From positions 1 through 42,112 of the forward strand of contig JACOST010000007.1 in assembly GCA_016178705.1 (NCBI GenBank): a stretch of 42,112 nt of DNA, given 5' to 3'. The stretch is from Deltaproteobacteria bacterium (GTDB lineage: Bacteria > Desulfobacterota > Binatia > HRBIN30 > JACQVA1). Positions 1 through 11,459 of the stretch are shown here, in pieces; position 1 is the first letter of the stretch, and every line of letters starts with the position of its first letter. A program made the translations under genes and the position numbers. A model generated the notes under the pieces. It saw only the letters and a list, made by a program, of their open reading frames with translations. It was not told the DNA's origin and made no database searches.

Positions 1-1
1 A

Positions 2-3000
2 CAGGCGCACGTGACTCGCATCGCGGAACTCGAACAGATCCACGCAACGCAAACGGAGGACGCGCATCTCTGGCAGAACCGCGCCGCCGAGCGCGAAGCC
101 GAACTAGAAGCCGCGCGCGCTGACTGGACGCGGCAACTCGAAGCGGCGCACGCTCAGACCAAGACCGCACAGACAAAAGTCAGCGCGGCAAACGGCCGCC
201 TGCAAGCGCTGACAGCGGAACGCGCCACAGCGCAGCAGCAATGCACCGCCGCTGAGCGGCAGTTGGCGACGGCGCGCGGACAGCTAGAACAGCAGCGGGC
301 CGCGGCCCACACCGCTGCGCGCGCGTCGGCCACCCGCTTGACCGCACTTGAAGCCGAACGGCACGCGCACGTGACTCGCATCGCGGAACTCGAGCAGGTC
401 CACGCAACGCAGGCGGACAACGCGCATGTCTGGCAGAGCCGCGCCGCCGAGCGCGAAGCCGAACTGGAAGCCGCGCGCGCTGACTGGAGGCGGCAACTCG
501 AAGCGGCGCGCGCTCAAGCCAAGGCCGCACAGACGAAAGTCACCGCGGCAAACGCCCGCGTGGAAGCGCTGACCGCGGAACGCGCCTCAGCGCAGCAGCA
601 ATGCACCGCCGCCGAGCGGGAGCTGGCGACGGCGCGGGAAGAACTGGAACAGCAGCGCGCCGCAACCGAAGTCGCCGCGCGCGAGTCGACCGCCCGCTTG
701 GCCACACTCGATGCCGAGCGACAGGCGCACGTGACTCGCATCGCGGAACTCGTCGCCGCGGCAAACGGCCGCCTGCAGGCGCTGACAGCGGAACGCGCCA
801 CGGCGCAGCAGGCCGACGAGCAGGAATTGGCGACCGCGCGCGCAGATCTGAAACAGCAGCGCGCCGCTGCGGAACTCGCACAGAGCCAGCTCCGTCAGTT
901 GCGCGATCAACTCGCCGCGGCCGACACCGCTGCGCGCGAGTCGGGTGCCAGCTTGGCCACACTCGATGCCGAACGGCACACGCACGTGACTCGCATCGCG
1001 GAACTCGAACAGATCCACGCGACGCAGGCGAAAGACGCGCATGTCTGGCAGAACCGCGCCGCCGAGCGCGAAGCCGAACTGGAAGCCGCGCGCGCCGACT
1101 GGACGCGGCAACTCGATGCGGCGCACGCTCAGGCCAAAGCCGAACAGACGACAGTCACCGCGGCAAACGGCCGCCTGCAGGCGCTGACGGCGGAACGAGC
1201 CACAGCGCAGCAGCAATGCACGGCCGCCGAGCGGGAGCTAGCGACGGCGCGCGGAGAACTTGAGCAGCAGCGCGCCGCGGCCGACACCGCTGCGCGCGAG
1301 TCAGCCACCCGCTTGACCGCACTCGAAGCCGAACGGCACGCGCACGTGACTCGCATCGCGGAACTCGAACAGATCCACGCAACGCAGGCGGAGGACGCGC
1401 ACGTCTGGCAGAACCGCGTCGCCAAACGCGAAGCCGAACTGGAAGCCGCGCGCGCTGACTGGACGCGGCAACTCGAAGCGGCACGCGCTCAAGCCAAGGC
1501 CGCACAGACGAAAGTCACCGCAGCAAATGGACACCTGCAAGCGCTGACAGCGGAACGGGCCACAGCGCAGCAGCAATGCACGGCCGCCGGGCAGGAATTG
1601 GCGACAGCGCGCGGAGAACTGGAGCATCAGCGCGCCGCTGCGCAACTCGCAAAGAGCCAGCTCCGTCAGTTGCACGATCAACTCGCCGCAGCCGAAACCG
1701 CTGCGCGCGAGGCGAACGCTCGCTTGGCCACACTCGATGCCGAGCGACAGGCACACGTGACTCGCATCGCGGAACTCGAACAGATCCACGCGACGCAAGC
1801 GGAAGACGCGCATGTCTGGCAGAACCGCGCCGCCGAACGCGAAGCCGAACTAGCAGCCGCCCGCGCCGACTGGACGCGGCAACTGGCGGATGAACAAGCG
1901 CGCGTTGCCCACGCGCTCGACGAGGTCGGCACGCTAAGCGAGCGGATTCAGGCGCTCGACGCAGAGCGCGGCGCGGCGACACGCCGCCACACCGAGACCG
2001 AGCGACACCTGATCGCGGCACGCGGCAAGGTGCAACAGCAACGCCGCGCCGCTCAACGCGCGGAGCGACAAGTCCACAAGCAGGACGCCGAGCTGGCTGA
2101 GCGCGATGCGCGCATTGCACAGATGGCGGACACGCGAATCACCGACGCGGAGGGGTTGCTTCGCTGGCAGCAAACCGCAGAGCAGGCGCAGGGCGAATTG
2201 GAGGCGACCCGCACATCTTGGACGCAGCGGTGGAACGAAGAGCAAGCGCGGAACGCCGCGATCGCCGAGCAGCTCAGCGACCTCGCCGCCGATCGTGACG
2301 CGGCGGACGCCGGCGGGGCAGCCCTCACACAGGAGCTGATCGCGGTGCGTGGGCTGCTCGCCGAGAAGCAGGCAGCCGCCGAACGGACGCAGGCGCAGTT
2401 GCGATTGCTCGAAGCGCAGCTCAGCACACGCGAGGCTTCCGGGCGCGAACTGGGCGATCGCCTCGCCGCGCTGCGGGTTGAGTTGAGCGAACGTGACGGC
2501 CGCATCGCCGAGATCGACGCGCTGCGCGCGGCGGAGGCGGAGGCATTCAGCAACTCGCGCGATGCGGCTGCCGAACGTGAAGCCGAGCTGGTGACGGCGC
2601 GCGACGATCTCGCACGAGCCCTGGAGGTGGAACGCGCTGGTGCCGCCACTCTCTGTGAGCGCCTTGGCATTCTCGACGCGGAGCGAGGTGCCGAAGCGCA
2701 GCAGCACGCGAAGGCCGAACGAGACGTCGAGAAGGCCCGCGACGAGTTGGCGCGTCAGATCGCCGCATTCGAGATTGCCTCCGATCGCGTCCGCGAGTTG
2801 GAGGCTCAGCTCACCGCGCGCGACGCCACGAGTGGCGAACTCAGTACCCGGCTGGAGGCCGCTCACACGCAGCTTGCGGGCCTCGACAATCGCGTCGCGC
2901 AACTCGACATCGAGCGGCAGGCGACCGAACGTCGTCGCGACGCTCTCAAACGCCGACTGACCACGGCGCAGGACGAGTCGATGCGCGGGCAGACGGAGCT

Positions 3001-4375
3001 GGCGGCGGCGCGGGCGGAGATCGACCTCCTCACCGAGCGCTCCACGGTGGGCGAGGCGGTCAAGCAGGAGCTGGCGGATCGCGTCACGCTGCTGGAAGCG
3101 GAACTCGACGCGCGGGACACCGTCATCGCACAGTCGGAACACTTGCAGGCGACCGAAACGGAGGAGTCGCGCGCCGCGCAAGCAGCCGCGGCGGAGCGCC
3201 ACACCGACTGGGAAGCGGCGCGCGCGCAGTGGGAACAGGAGCTAGCCGCGGAGCGGGCACAAACGATGGCCGTTCGCGAGCAGGCGACTGCGCTCGCTGA
3301 TCAAGTCCACGATCTCATCAGCCAACGCGATGCGCTCGAACACGAACGCGACACCGTTCGGCAGGAACTTACCGCTACCCAGCGTGAGCGCGCGGGAACG
3401 CGCGGTGCGATCGCGGACGCACACGCGCGGTTGCACACGATGACCGAGCAGGTCGCCGCGGCCGAGGCCGCGGGGCTCGATCTGACCGTGCGCCTGGCGG
3501 CGCGAGAAGCGGAGCTGCGCGAGCGCGACGAGCGACTGGCGGAGATGGCGCAGCAGCACACGGCGATCACAACCGCCCTCGAGACGGTGCGCAACAAGTT
3601 GTCCCAGAACCGGACGGTGTTCGAGAAGACCGAGACCCGGCTCCGCGCGTTTGAGGAACGAGTCGTCGCCCGCGAAGCTGCCGCGCGCGACCTCGCCGCG
3701 CGTACGACGGCACAGGCGGCGGAGCTACGCGAGCGCGAGGCCCTCTTGGACAAAGCACGCGACGAAATGGCACAGCGCGAACAGAGCGATGCAGAGGAGA
3801 CAGAGCGCATCATCGTGGCCGCCCGACGGCGCGAAGACGAATTGCGGGCGGCCGTCGAAGCCCTACAGCGTCAGCTCGACGCCTTGCGAGGAGAGCCTGA
3901 CATCAAGCCCGTGTCGATCGCCGCGGCGGAGTTGCAGACACGCGCGCTAGAGCAGCCCCTGCCGCCGCGCACAGATGAATCGCCGAACGCGAAGCAGCCC
4001 GACATCACGCCGCCGATCGCTGCGCCGGGCCACAGACTACCGACTGCCGCCGCCACGCTGCCCAAACGCAGCAGCGTACCCGCGCGCACCGGACGATTGC
4101 CCAACGAGGCAACTCGCCTGCAGCGGGCGCAGGTGGCATTCCTCGCGACGAAGATTTCGCAGATCGAGCCTCAGTTCATTCAGACCGCGCAACCGCCAGC
4201 CATTCCGAATCTGCCGACATCGATCGCCACCGCCAAGCCACCACCCGACAGCCTCATCCAAGGGGCGAGGCAACCGTCCCGCTTCGCGAGTGGTGCGCGC
4301 CGTCTACTCTCGCTACTCGGCGTCGGCAAACGGGAGCAAGACGGCGGGCGGGCGGATATCGATCGGCAGATCTGA
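2..4375 (+). CDS. Giant coiled-coil repeat protein, 5' end outside the window
   Basis: The reading frame is open from the first bases, and the first residues match the middle of a repeat unit, so the true start lies upstream. At least 1454 residues are visible. Residues about 1-1290 are almost entirely Ala/Glu/Arg/Gln-rich heptad-like sequence, predicted long alpha-helical coiled coil. The first 620 or so residues consist of a repeated block of about 120 residues opening with HVTRIAELEQIHATQ and containing WQNRAAEREAELEAARADW. Later coiled coil is more diverged. The last 150 residues are Pro/Ala/Thr-rich and end in a basic, partly hydrophobic tail (RRLLSLLGVGKR). I see no signal peptide, enzyme motif or Walker motif in the visible part. 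It could be a filament-like or polar scaffold protein, or an SMC/Crescentin-like structural protein. Function cannot be assigned from sequence alone. Confidence 0.85.
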   Translation, partial: QAHVTRIAELEQIHATQTEDAHLWQNRAAEREAELEAARADWTRQLEAAHAQTKTAQTKVSAANGRLQALTAERATAQQQCTAAERQLATARGQLEQQRAAAHTAARASATRLTALEAERHAHVTRIAELEQVHATQADNAHVWQSRAAEREAELEAARADWRRQLEAARAQAKAAQTKVTAANARVEALTAERASAQQQCTAAERELATAREELEQQRAATEVAARESTARLATLDAERQAHVTRIAELVAAANGRLQALTAERATAQQADEQELATARADLKQQRAAAELAQSQLRQLRDQLAAADTAARESGASLATLDAERHTHVTRIAELEQIHATQAKDAHVWQNRAAEREAELEAARADWTRQLDAAHAQAKAEQTTVTAANGRLQALTAERATAQQQCTAAERELATARGELEQQRAAADTAARESATRLTALEAERHAHVTRIAELEQIHATQAEDAHVWQNRVAKREAELEAARADWTRQLEAARAQAKAAQTKVTAANGHLQALTAERATAQQQCTAAGQELATARGELEHQRAAAQLAKSQLRQLHDQLAAAETAAREANARLATLDAERQAHVTRIAELEQIHATQAEDAHVWQNRAAEREAELAAARADWTRQLADEQARVAHALDEVGTLSERIQALDAERGAATRRHTETERHLIAARGKVQQQRRAAQRAERQVHKQDAELAERDARIAQMADTRITDAEGLLRWQQTAEQAQGELEATRTSWTQRWNEEQARNAAIAEQLSDLAADRDAADAGGAALTQELIAVRGLLAEKQAAAERTQAQLRLLEAQLSTREASGRELGDRLAALRVELSERDGRIAEIDALRAAEAEAFSNSRDAAAEREAELVTARDDLARALEVERAGAATLCERLGILDAERGAEAQQHAKAERDVEKARDELARQIAAFEIASDRVRELEAQLTARDATSGELSTRLEAAHTQLAGLDNRVAQLDIERQATERRRDALKRRLTTAQDESMRGQTELAAARAEIDLLTERSTVGEAVKQELADRVTLLEAELDARDTVIAQSEHLQATETEESRAAQAAAAERHTDWEAARAQWEQELAAERAQTMAVREQATALADQVHDLISQRDALEHERDTVRQELTATQRERAGTRGAIADAHARLHTMTEQVAAAEAAGLDLTVRLAAREAELRERDERLAEMAQQHTAITTALETVRNKLSQNRTVFEKTETRLRAFEERVVAREAAARDLAARTTAQAAELREREALLDKARDEMAQREQSDAEETERIIVAARRREDELRAAVEALQRQLDALRGEPDIKPVSIAAAELQTRALEQPLPPRTDESPNAKQPDITPPIAAPGHRLPTAAATLPKRSSVPARTGRLPNEATRLQRAQVAFLATKISQIEPQFIQTAQPPAIPNLPTSIATAKPPPDSLIQGARQPSRFASGARRLLSLLGVGKREQDGGRADIDRQI
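11..1890 (+). repeat. In-frame 360-bp tandem direct repeats inside the coiled-coil gene
   Basis: The same start sequence (GTGACTCGCATCGCGGAACT) recurs at 11, 371, 731, 986, 1346 and 1757. Spacings are 360, 360, 255, 360 and 411 bp, all multiples of three. The short 255-bp unit lacks the IHATQ...WQ segment. The 411-bp unit carries an extra 17-residue LRQLHDQLAAAETAARE-like stretch. Copies are nearly identical at the nucleotide level, which points to recent duplication or gene conversion. The sixth copy breaks down after about 1890. Confidence 0.9.
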
Positions 4376-4569
4376 GCGCACACGCCGGGAGTCTCCTTCG
4401 TTCTCGTTCGACCGATTGCGGTCAATTTCGATCACCAACTGACACCACTACTGACACCGCGCGAGCACTTGCCGACGCACACGATTGACGCCTCAATCTC
4501 GTTTGACGCGATACTAGGCACTGCCACTTCAGGCTGCAAGCATTGATGATTGGGTCTGCAGAAAAAGAG

Positions 4570-4643
4570 CGCGCCCTGCCTGATTCGAACAGGCGACCTT
4601 CTGGTTCGTAGCCAGACGCTCTATCCAACTGAGCTAAGGGCGC
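4570..4643 (-). tRNA. tRNA-Arg (anticodon ACG)
   Basis: Read on the minus strand, a full cloverleaf is visible: acceptor stem GCGCCCT/AGGGCGC, D arm GCTC-AGTTGGATA-GAGC, anticodon arm TCTGG-CTACGAA-CCAGA, 5-nt variable loop, and T arm GCCTG-TTCGAAT-CAGGC, plus discriminator G (74 nt in all). The anticodon ACG reads CGN arginine codons after A34-to-I editing. The 3' CCA is not encoded. A T-rich CTTTTTC stretch follows the 3' end on the minus strand (4561-4567) and may help termination. Confidence 0.95.
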
Positions 4644-4711
4644 GTAGCAAAACGGTAGGACCGCCTCGCAAGTAACACGAGCCGCACAGGCGCGCAAGAT
4701 ATGCGCGCGGC

Positions 4712-4881
4712 GGCTTTGCACATGAGCTAGCCCCTCGATACGCAGCCCTTCGATACGTAGCCTTCGGCTTCACTCAGGACTGCTACTCGGGGAAACGGTT
4801 TTTTCTCTCGCACCCATTCAACATCCGTTTGCCCGAGTAGTGAGCGGAGCGAACGTATCGAGGGCTTCCTTGTGCAAACCC
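4712..4881 (+). repeat. Dispersed terminal-inverted-repeat element, copy A
   Basis: The element is about 170 bp. It begins GGCTTTGCACA and ends TGTGCAAACCC. Inner inverted blocks are CCTCGATACG (left) and CGTATCGAGG (right), then CTACTCGGGG and CCCGAGTAG closer to the centre. It encodes nothing. It lies between the tRNA-Arg gene and the 3' end of truB. Two related copies are at 30516-30682 and, inverted, at 40455-40627. Confidence 0.85.
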
Positions 4882-4908
4882 ACCCCGGCAGAGATCACGC
4901 CGCCGTTT

Positions 4909-5805
4909 CTACGCACGCGTTGCGGGCGATGACGCGACGCCGAAGACGCGCTCGAAGTGCCAGCGGTGCTGCGGTGTCGCCACTACCACTGCCACTAAGT
5001 CTCCGTCCGGCCCGATCAATGTCGCCGCTTCGCCAGCTTCCGCGGCGGGCAGGTCGCGCAGCGCGGCTTCCTGTCCGCTGCGCGCCCGCCGGGCGCACTC
5101 AGCGTCGATCGCGATCTCGCGCAGGTGACGCAACGCAGCGCGCAATCCGATCAATGACTCGACTCGCCCCGCTTCGATGTCCTCCATGCTGACTGCCTCG
5201 GCGAGCGTGAACGTGCCGAACGCGGTGCGCCGCAACGACTCGACATGCGCGGCCGTCCCCAGCGCCGCACCGATGTTTTCGGCCAACACGCGCACGTAGG
5301 TTCCTTTGGAGCAGTGTACCTCGAACTCAATCGCCGCATCGCCGCCGCGCCGCAGAACCAGACGGTGGATGACGATCGGCCGCGCGTCACGCGCGACCTC
5401 CTTACCGGCGCGCGCGAGTTTGTAAAGCGGCACACCGCTCTGCTTGATTGCGGAATACATCGGCGGCGTTTGCATCTGCGGGCCGCTGAGCCGCTGCGCG
5501 ATGAGGTCGAGAGCCGGCGGCGTGAATGCCGGCACTGCTACCTCGCGAGTCACCCGTCCGGTTCGATCACCGGAGTCGGTCGCGACACCCAACCGAATGC
5601 AACCGACGTAGACCTTGTCGGCGACGTTGAGGAACTGCGCGATCTTCGTGCCGTCACCCACGCACAGAGGCAACACTCCGGTGGCGAACGGATCGAGCGT
5701 GCCGAGGTGGCCGACCTTGACGCGCAGACGGCGCTTGACGAGACGCACGACGTCCGCCGACGTGCACCCCGCTGGCTTGTCGACAATGAGGATTCCGTCC
5801 ATCAA
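4909..5805 (-). CDS. truB: tRNA pseudouridine(55) synthase TruB
   Basis: The 298-residue product converts uridine 55 in the T loop of tRNAs to pseudouridine. The N-terminus (MDGILIVDKPAG) and the catalytic motif GHLGTLDPFATGVLPL, with the nucleophilic aspartate at about residue 38, are diagnostic of the family. Length is normal for a TruB with its C-terminal PUA-like region. The start could be either of two adjacent ATG codons. It is the last gene of the rimP-nusA-infB-rbfA operon, 18 bp after rbfA. In many genomes rpsO and pnp follow; here the gene is followed by a repeat element and tRNA-Arg instead. Confidence 0.95.
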   Translation of the reverse strand: MMDGILIVDKPAGCTSADVVRLVKRRLRVKVGHLGTLDPFATGVLPLCVGDGTKIAQFLNVADKVYVGCIRLGVATDSGDRTGRVTREVAVPAFTPPALDLIAQRLSGPQMQTPPMYSAIKQSGVPLYKLARAGKEVARDARPIVIHRLVLRRGGDAAIEFEVHCSKGTYVRVLAENIGAALGTAAHVESLRRTAFGTFTLAEAVSMEDIEAGRVESLIGLRAALRHLREIAIDAECARRARSGQEAALRDLPAAEAGEAATLIGPDGDLVAVVVATPQHRWHFERVFGVASSPATRA

Positions 5806-5823
5806 GAGCGCGCAAGGGCGCGG

Positions 5824-6243
5824 TCAGTCGCGCGGCTTGATTGCCAGCGGCGCGTCGACATCGGTCGGAGGTTCGCCTACGCGCGCGTCGTTGACCTGGT
5901 GGGCCTGGTCGTCTTCGCGCAGTAACACGGCCAAACGTTCCGCGCGCTCGAGCGATGGATCGAACACGAAGGTGATGTCCGGCGCAAAGCGCAGCCCCAG
6001 CTGACGCGTGGCTTGCGCCTTGATGAAGCCACGAGCGCTGCGCAGCCCGGCGAGCGTGCGCTCATGCGCCGCGTCGTCACCGAGGCAACTGAAGAATACG
6101 CGCGCATGTTTCAAGTCGGGCGTCATCTCCACCGCGGTGAGGGTCACCATCCCGACGCGCGGATCCTTGATCTCGCGCGCCAACAGTTCCGCGATCACCG
6201 CGCGCAGCGCGTCGCTGACTCGTTCGGCTCTGTGTCCGCTCAT
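5824..6243 (-). CDS. rbfA: 30S ribosome-binding factor RbfA
   Basis: The 139-residue protein has the RbfA hallmarks: N-terminal RAERVSDALRAVIAELL helix, REIKDPRVGMVTLTAVEMT and the LKHARVFFS strand. RbfA binds the free 30S subunit near helix 1 of 16S rRNA and supports late maturation and cold adaptation. It sits 18 bp after the DUF503 gene and 18 bp before truB in the same operon. The C-terminal tail after about residue 115 is a family-typical variable extension. Confidence 0.95.
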   Translation of the reverse strand: MSGHRAERVSDALRAVIAELLAREIKDPRVGMVTLTAVEMTPDLKHARVFFSCLGDDAAHERTLAGLRSARGFIKAQATRQLGLRFAPDITFVFDPSLERAERLAVLLREDDQAHQVNDARVGEPPTDVDAPLAIKPRD

Positions 6244-6261
6244 GGGAGTTCAACCCTTCGC

Positions 6262-6549
6262 TCAACAATGAAGCACTTCGATTTCGTCCGGGCCGACCTC
6301 GGCCAGCTGCATCCGTTCGATGAATTGGACCACTTGCCGCAGCGCCCCTTCGACGTAGGGCGCGTCGCTGCCCACCTGCGCGACACCGAGCACGGCGCGT
6401 TGCCACAAGTCTTGGGCATCGCACTCGGAAATCGACACGTTGAATTCATTCGCCACGCGCGCTTTGATTCGCTTGATCACGCCGCGCTTGCCTTTGAGCG
6501 AGTGATTCTCGGGCAGGAAGAGTGTGAGTTTCAGAACCCCGACCACCAC
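6262..6549 (-). CDS. DUF503 family protein (YlxP-like)
   Basis: The 95-residue product matches the DUF503/YlxP family: MVVGVLKLTLFLPENHSLKGKR, then an IKRIKARVANEFNVSISE core and a C-terminal IERMQLAEVGPDEIEVL. The family is almost always encoded between infB and rbfA, as here, and is thought to have a ribosome- or RNA-related role, but its biochemical function is not established. It has a ferredoxin-like predicted fold and no catalytic motif I can recognise. Confidence 0.9.
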   Translation of the reverse strand: MVVGVLKLTLFLPENHSLKGKRGVIKRIKARVANEFNVSISECDAQDLWQRAVLGVAQVGSDAPYVEGALRQVVQFIERMQLAEVGPDEIEVLHC

Positions 6550-6594
6550 GGAAGGTCTCCCACACTCCGGCCACTGGCGGGAGTGCGCCGGTCG

Positions 6595-9288
6595 CTAGAC
6601 GCGGCGCTCGGCGCCCGCGGCCTTGCCTGCCAGCGGAGTCAGGCGGCGCGCCACCGCTTCGGTCTCGAAGGTCTCGATCACGTCGCCCGCCTTGACGTCT
6701 TGGTAGTTCTCCAACGTCATGCCGCACTCGTAGCCGGACAGGACTTCGCGCACGTCTTCTTTGAAGCGACGCAGGCTGGTGACCTTGCCGGTGTAGACGA
6801 CGACGTGGTCGCGCACCAAGCGGACGTTGCCACCGCGCACGAACTTGCCATCGGCGATCGACACCCCAGCGACGGCTCCGGCGCTCGGGATGTTGAAGAT
6901 CTCGCGCACTTCCGCGCGCCCTGTCGTCTTCTCGCGCATCGTTGGTTCGAGCAAACCCTCCATCGCATCGCGCACGTCGTTCACGGCGTTGTAGATGACG
7001 GTGTAGAGGCGCATATCGACGCCCTCGCGTTCGGCCAGATCGGCGCCCTTCGACTCCGGCCGGACGTTGAATCCGATGACCACCGCGTTCGACGCCGACG
7101 CCAGCAACACGTCACTCTCGGTGATGCCGCCCACCGAGGCGTGCAGGACGTTGAGACGCACCTCGTCGCTCGACAGACGCGACAGCGCCTCGGACAACGC
7201 TCCAACCGAGCCCTGCACGTCGGCCTTGATGATGACGCGGAGCTCTTTGACCTCGCCTTGCTGAATCTGCTCGTAGAGATCTTCGAGCGATACCTTGGCG
7301 GTCTTGACCAGATCGACCTCGCGCTGTTTCAGACGCCGATGCTCGGCGACTTGACGCGCCATGGCTTCGTCTTGCACCACCACGAAACCGTTGCCGGCAT
7401 CCGGCACACCGGTGAGACCGAGAATTTCGACGGGGGTCGAGGGCCCGGCAGTCAAGATCTTGCGCCCCTTGTCGTCGACCATCGCTCGCAGTCGGCCGTA
7501 CTCACCGCCGCACACGAACGGATCGCCGACTTTGAGCGTACCCTCCTGCACCAGTACTGTGGCCACCGGTCCGCGCCCGCGATCCAACTTCGCTTCGACG
7601 ATGGTACCGCGCGCTAGCGTATCGGTCGGCGCTTGGAAATCGAGGATCTCGGCTTGCAGGAGCAACATCTCCAAGAGTTGCTGAATGCCGTCGCCGCTCT
7701 TCGCCGACACCGGGACCGTGATGGTGTCGCCGCCCCAGTCTTCCGGCACTAGTCCATGATTGGCCAGATCGCGCTTGATCCGTTCCAGGTCGGCTTCCGG
7801 TTTGTCGATCTTGTTGATCGCCACGATGATCGGCACGTTGGCGGCGCGCGCGTGGTTAAGCGCTTCAACCGTCTGCGGCATCACCCCGTCGTCGGCCGCC
7901 ACCACCAAGATGACGAGATCCGTCACCTTCGCGCCGCGGGCTCGCATTTGAGTGAACGCCTCGTGACCAGGAGTGTCGAGGAAGGTGACGTGTTTGCCGT
8001 GCACATCGACGCTGTACGCGCCAATGTGCTGCGTGATCCCGCCGGCTTCCTGCGCGGTGACGTTGGTCTTGCGGATGCGGTCGAGCAGCGACGTCTTGCC
8101 GTGATCGACGTGGCCCATGATGGTGACCACCGGGGGCCGCGGTTGCTTCGGGACGTCGTCAGCCGCGACATCGCGATCACCTTCGAGTGCGCTTTCGGCG
8201 TTGAAGGCCACGTTCTCAACGTTGTACTCGAAATCGGACGCAATCAGCGTTGCCGTGTCGGCGTCGAGCACTTGGTTGATGGTCGCCATCATGCCCGCGT
8301 CCATCAACTTCTTGATGACCTCGCCCGCCTTCACGCCCATCGCCTTGGCAAGCTCCCCGACGGTGATGATCTCGGAGATGCGCACGACGCGTTTGCTGGC
8401 TTTGGGCGTGGTGATCTCCGTCTTCTTCAGCTCCTTGCCGGGCAGCGCTCGCTTCTTGCGCGGAATCTTACCGAAGCGCGTATCGCGGCCACCCGGCTGG
8501 TCGGCAACCTCTGGCTTTGAAATGACGCGACGCTTTTTCTTTCGGCGACCGTCTGCCGCGCCTCCCTCCCGCGCTTCCTCAGGTGGAAAAGCCGCAGGTG
8601 CAGCTGGCGCGCCGGCGGGCCGTTCGCGTTCCGGACGTGCGGCAGGCTTCGGCGGTTCAGGCTTGCGCAGATCGATGCGGCCGAGCACGCGCGGGCCCCG
8701 CATCGCCTCGCTCTCCATCATCGGCCCGCTGGTGCGCGACGGTGCCTTGGGCTTGGGCGCGGGCGGAACCGGTGGAACCGAGATCACGCGCGGCGGCGGG
8801 GGTGGCGCCGCAACCGGTGCCTTCGTCACCACTGGTGCCACCGCCTCGGTCAAACTCAACGGCGGCAACACGCTGGGTTCGGCCTCCAACGGCAACATGG
8901 GTTCCGCCTGGGTCTCGGGCAGACTGAAGGTCTCCACCTCTTCTGCGTGCGACACCAACGGTTCGACGGCGATCTCGGCGGCTTGATCATCCATCCCCGA
9001 GGTCGGCGCGGCGCGCCGGCGAATGACGCGCGTGCTGACGCGACGTTCGACACTGGTTTGCCCTTCGTCGGTCGTCACGGTGCGTTCTTCGCCGACGGAG
9101 ACGGTCGGCTTCTCGACGATAAGCACTGCATTGTGCAAACGCTCGACTTCGTCGTCGGTCAGTGAACTCTGCGCTTTTTTCCCGAGAATCCCCAAGCGCT
9201 CGAGCTGGGCGAGGAGGTCCTTCGCTTCGAACTTGCGATCGCCGACGGACCATTCCTTCGCCAGCGTGTTGATGCGCTTCGCCGCCAT
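6595..9288 (-). CDS. infB: Translation initiation factor IF-2
   Basis: This 897-residue GTPase delivers fMet-tRNA to the ribosomal P site and promotes subunit joining. Residues about 1-60 form an IF2-N helix-turn domain ([13 protein letters not shown]). A long Pro/Ala/Lys-rich low-complexity linker follows, then a second IF2-N domain near residue 310 ([21 protein letters not shown]). The GTPase domain starts near residue 390: G1 GHVDHGKT, switch [17 protein letters not shown] and SAKSGDG are all intact. Domains II-IV and the C-terminal fMet-tRNA-binding domain complete the protein. It lies 10 bp after ylxR. The Pro-rich linker ([15 protein letters not shown]) is long but normal for GC-rich IF-2. 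Confidence 0.97.
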   Translation of the reverse strand: MAAKRINTLAKEWSVGDRKFEAKDLLAQLERLGILGKKAQSSLTDDEVERLHNAVLIVEKPTVSVGEERTVTTDEGQTSVERRVSTRVIRRRAAPTSGMDDQAAEIAVEPLVSHAEEVETFSLPETQAEPMLPLEAEPSVLPPLSLTEAVAPVVTKAPVAAPPPPPRVISVPPVPPAPKPKAPSRTSGPMMESEAMRGPRVLGRIDLRKPEPPKPAARPERERPAGAPAAPAAFPPEEAREGGAADGRRKKKRRVISKPEVADQPGGRDTRFGKIPRKKRALPGKELKKTEITTPKASKRVVRISEIITVGELAKAMGVKAGEVIKKLMDAGMMATINQVLDADTATLIASDFEYNVENVAFNAESALEGDRDVAADDVPKQPRPPVVTIMGHVDHGKTSLLDRIRKTNVTAQEAGGITQHIGAYSVDVHGKHVTFLDTPGHEAFTQMRARGAKVTDLVILVVAADDGVMPQTVEALNHARAANVPIIVAINKIDKPEADLERIKRDLANHGLVPEDWGGDTITVPVSAKSGDGIQQLLEMLLLQAEILDFQAPTDTLARGTIVEAKLDRGRGPVATVLVQEGTLKVGDPFVCGGEYGRLRAMVDDKGRKILTAGPSTPVEILGLTGVPDAGNGFVVVQDEAMARQVAEHRRLKQREVDLVKTAKVSLEDLYEQIQQGEVKELRVIIKADVQGSVGALSEALSRLSSDEVRLNVLHASVGGITESDVLLASASNAVVIGFNVRPESKGADLAEREGVDMRLYTVIYNAVNDVRDAMEGLLEPTMREKTTGRAEVREIFNIPSAGAVAGVSIADGKFVRGGNVRLVRDHVVVYTGKVTSLRRFKEDVREVLSGYECGMTLENYQDVKAGDVIETFETEAVARRLTPLAGKAAGAERRV

Positions 9289-9298
9289 GGACTCCCCT

Positions 9299-9564
9299 CT
9301 ATAGCTCCGATTCGGCTCGCAGGCGAGCCACCAGCGTCTGGCGCTCGCTGCGACTAACGGCGCGCTGGAGCGAGCGCACCGGGCCCTTGCGGCCCGCGAA
9401 GCGTTCCCAGCATTCCGCCGAGCGGTGCAGATACGCGCTGCGACCCGATGCGTGGCGGATCACCGGCGTCAAGGTGCCCTGCGGGTCTGCCGCGATGCGC
9501 ACCAACGCGGCCTGCCCGGCCCGCGCGCCGCAGCCGATGCAGGTGCGGAGCTGCAGAGTTTTGC

Positions 9565-9568
<4 letters not shown>
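9299..9568 (-). CDS. ylxR: YlxR/RnpM family RNA-binding protein (DUF448)
   Basis: The 89-residue product has the YlxR signature: [18 protein letters not shown], then [16 protein letters not shown]. The family is a small RNA-binding fold; the Bacillus member RnpM has been reported to modulate RNase P. The gene's start overlaps the nusA stop by 4 bp (ATGA), indicating translational coupling. Its place between nusA and infB is conserved across bacteria. Unusually, the C-terminal [11 protein letters not shown] helix is short, but the length is typical. Confidence 0.92.
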
Positions 9569-10923
<1,355 letters not shown>

Positions 10924-10944
10924 GGTGCCCTCCGTGGACGACGG

Positions 10945-11448
10945 CTATTTCTCTTGTCCAAAATCGTGCTCGTAGTTCGCCTGCGCCATCTCTGAGAAGC
11001 GAATCACCTCTTCGCCGGGCGAGTCCCCGAGCAAGTCCCCGAGAAGGATGGCGTCGTCGCGAACCTCGCGCAGCACCCCAACAAACATCCGCCGGCCTTC
11101 ATGGGGTTCGCTCGTTCGCACCCGCACGCGGCGTCCGAGGTAGCGCGCGAAGTGAGCCGGCACGCGCAATCGCCGATTGATGCCCGGCGACGAAGTTTCT
11201 AGCGTGTACGCACCCAGCACCGCCCGATGGACTTCGAGCACATCGCCAAGTTGGCGGCTGAACCCGGTCAATTCGTCGAGGGTCACTCCCGCCCCGGCGG
11301 CCTCGAAACCGCCGGCGCGGTCCAAATAAACCCGCAGAACATGCCCGCGCCCCTCGCGCCGAAACTCGGTGTCGACGATTTCCAAACCCTCCTGTTGTGC
11401 CAGCGGCTCGGCCAGCGCCCACACACGCTCGGCCACAGACGTATCCAT
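10945..11448 (-). CDS. rimP: Ribosome maturation factor RimP
   Basis: The 167-residue protein matches RimP: AERVWALAEPLAQQEGLEIVDTEF, LRVYLDRAGG, TLDELTGFSRQLGDVLEV, and the conserved YTLETSSPGINRRLRVPAHFARYLGRRVRV segment. RimP is needed for 30S assembly. It heads the nusA-infB operon. The start is taken as ATG at 11448, but GTG at 11436 is possible because the only purine-rich stretch (GGAAAG, 11449-11454) directly abuts the ATG. Only 11 bp separate the ATG from the U-tract of an intrinsic-terminator-like hairpin, so the gene is probably expressed through or under the control of that hairpin. Confidence 0.95.
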   Translation of the reverse strand: MDTSVAERVWALAEPLAQQEGLEIVDTEFRREGRGHVLRVYLDRAGGFEAAGAGVTLDELTGFSRQLGDVLEVHRAVLGAYTLETSSPGINRRLRVPAHFARYLGRRVRVRTSEPHEGRRMFVGVLREVRDDAILLGDLLGDSPGEEVIRFSEMAQANYEHDFGQEK

Positions 11449-11459
11449 CTTTCCAAATT

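Noticed and set aside
4644-4711. Promoter for tRNA-Arg (TTGCGC ... TTACTT on the minus strand)
   Set aside because: The match to the consensus is too weak to report as a feature.
6013-7617. Long open frame (534 codons) on the plus strand
   Set aside because: It lies antisense to rbfA, the DUF503 gene and infB, all with clear family motifs. GC-rich third positions create such antisense frames.
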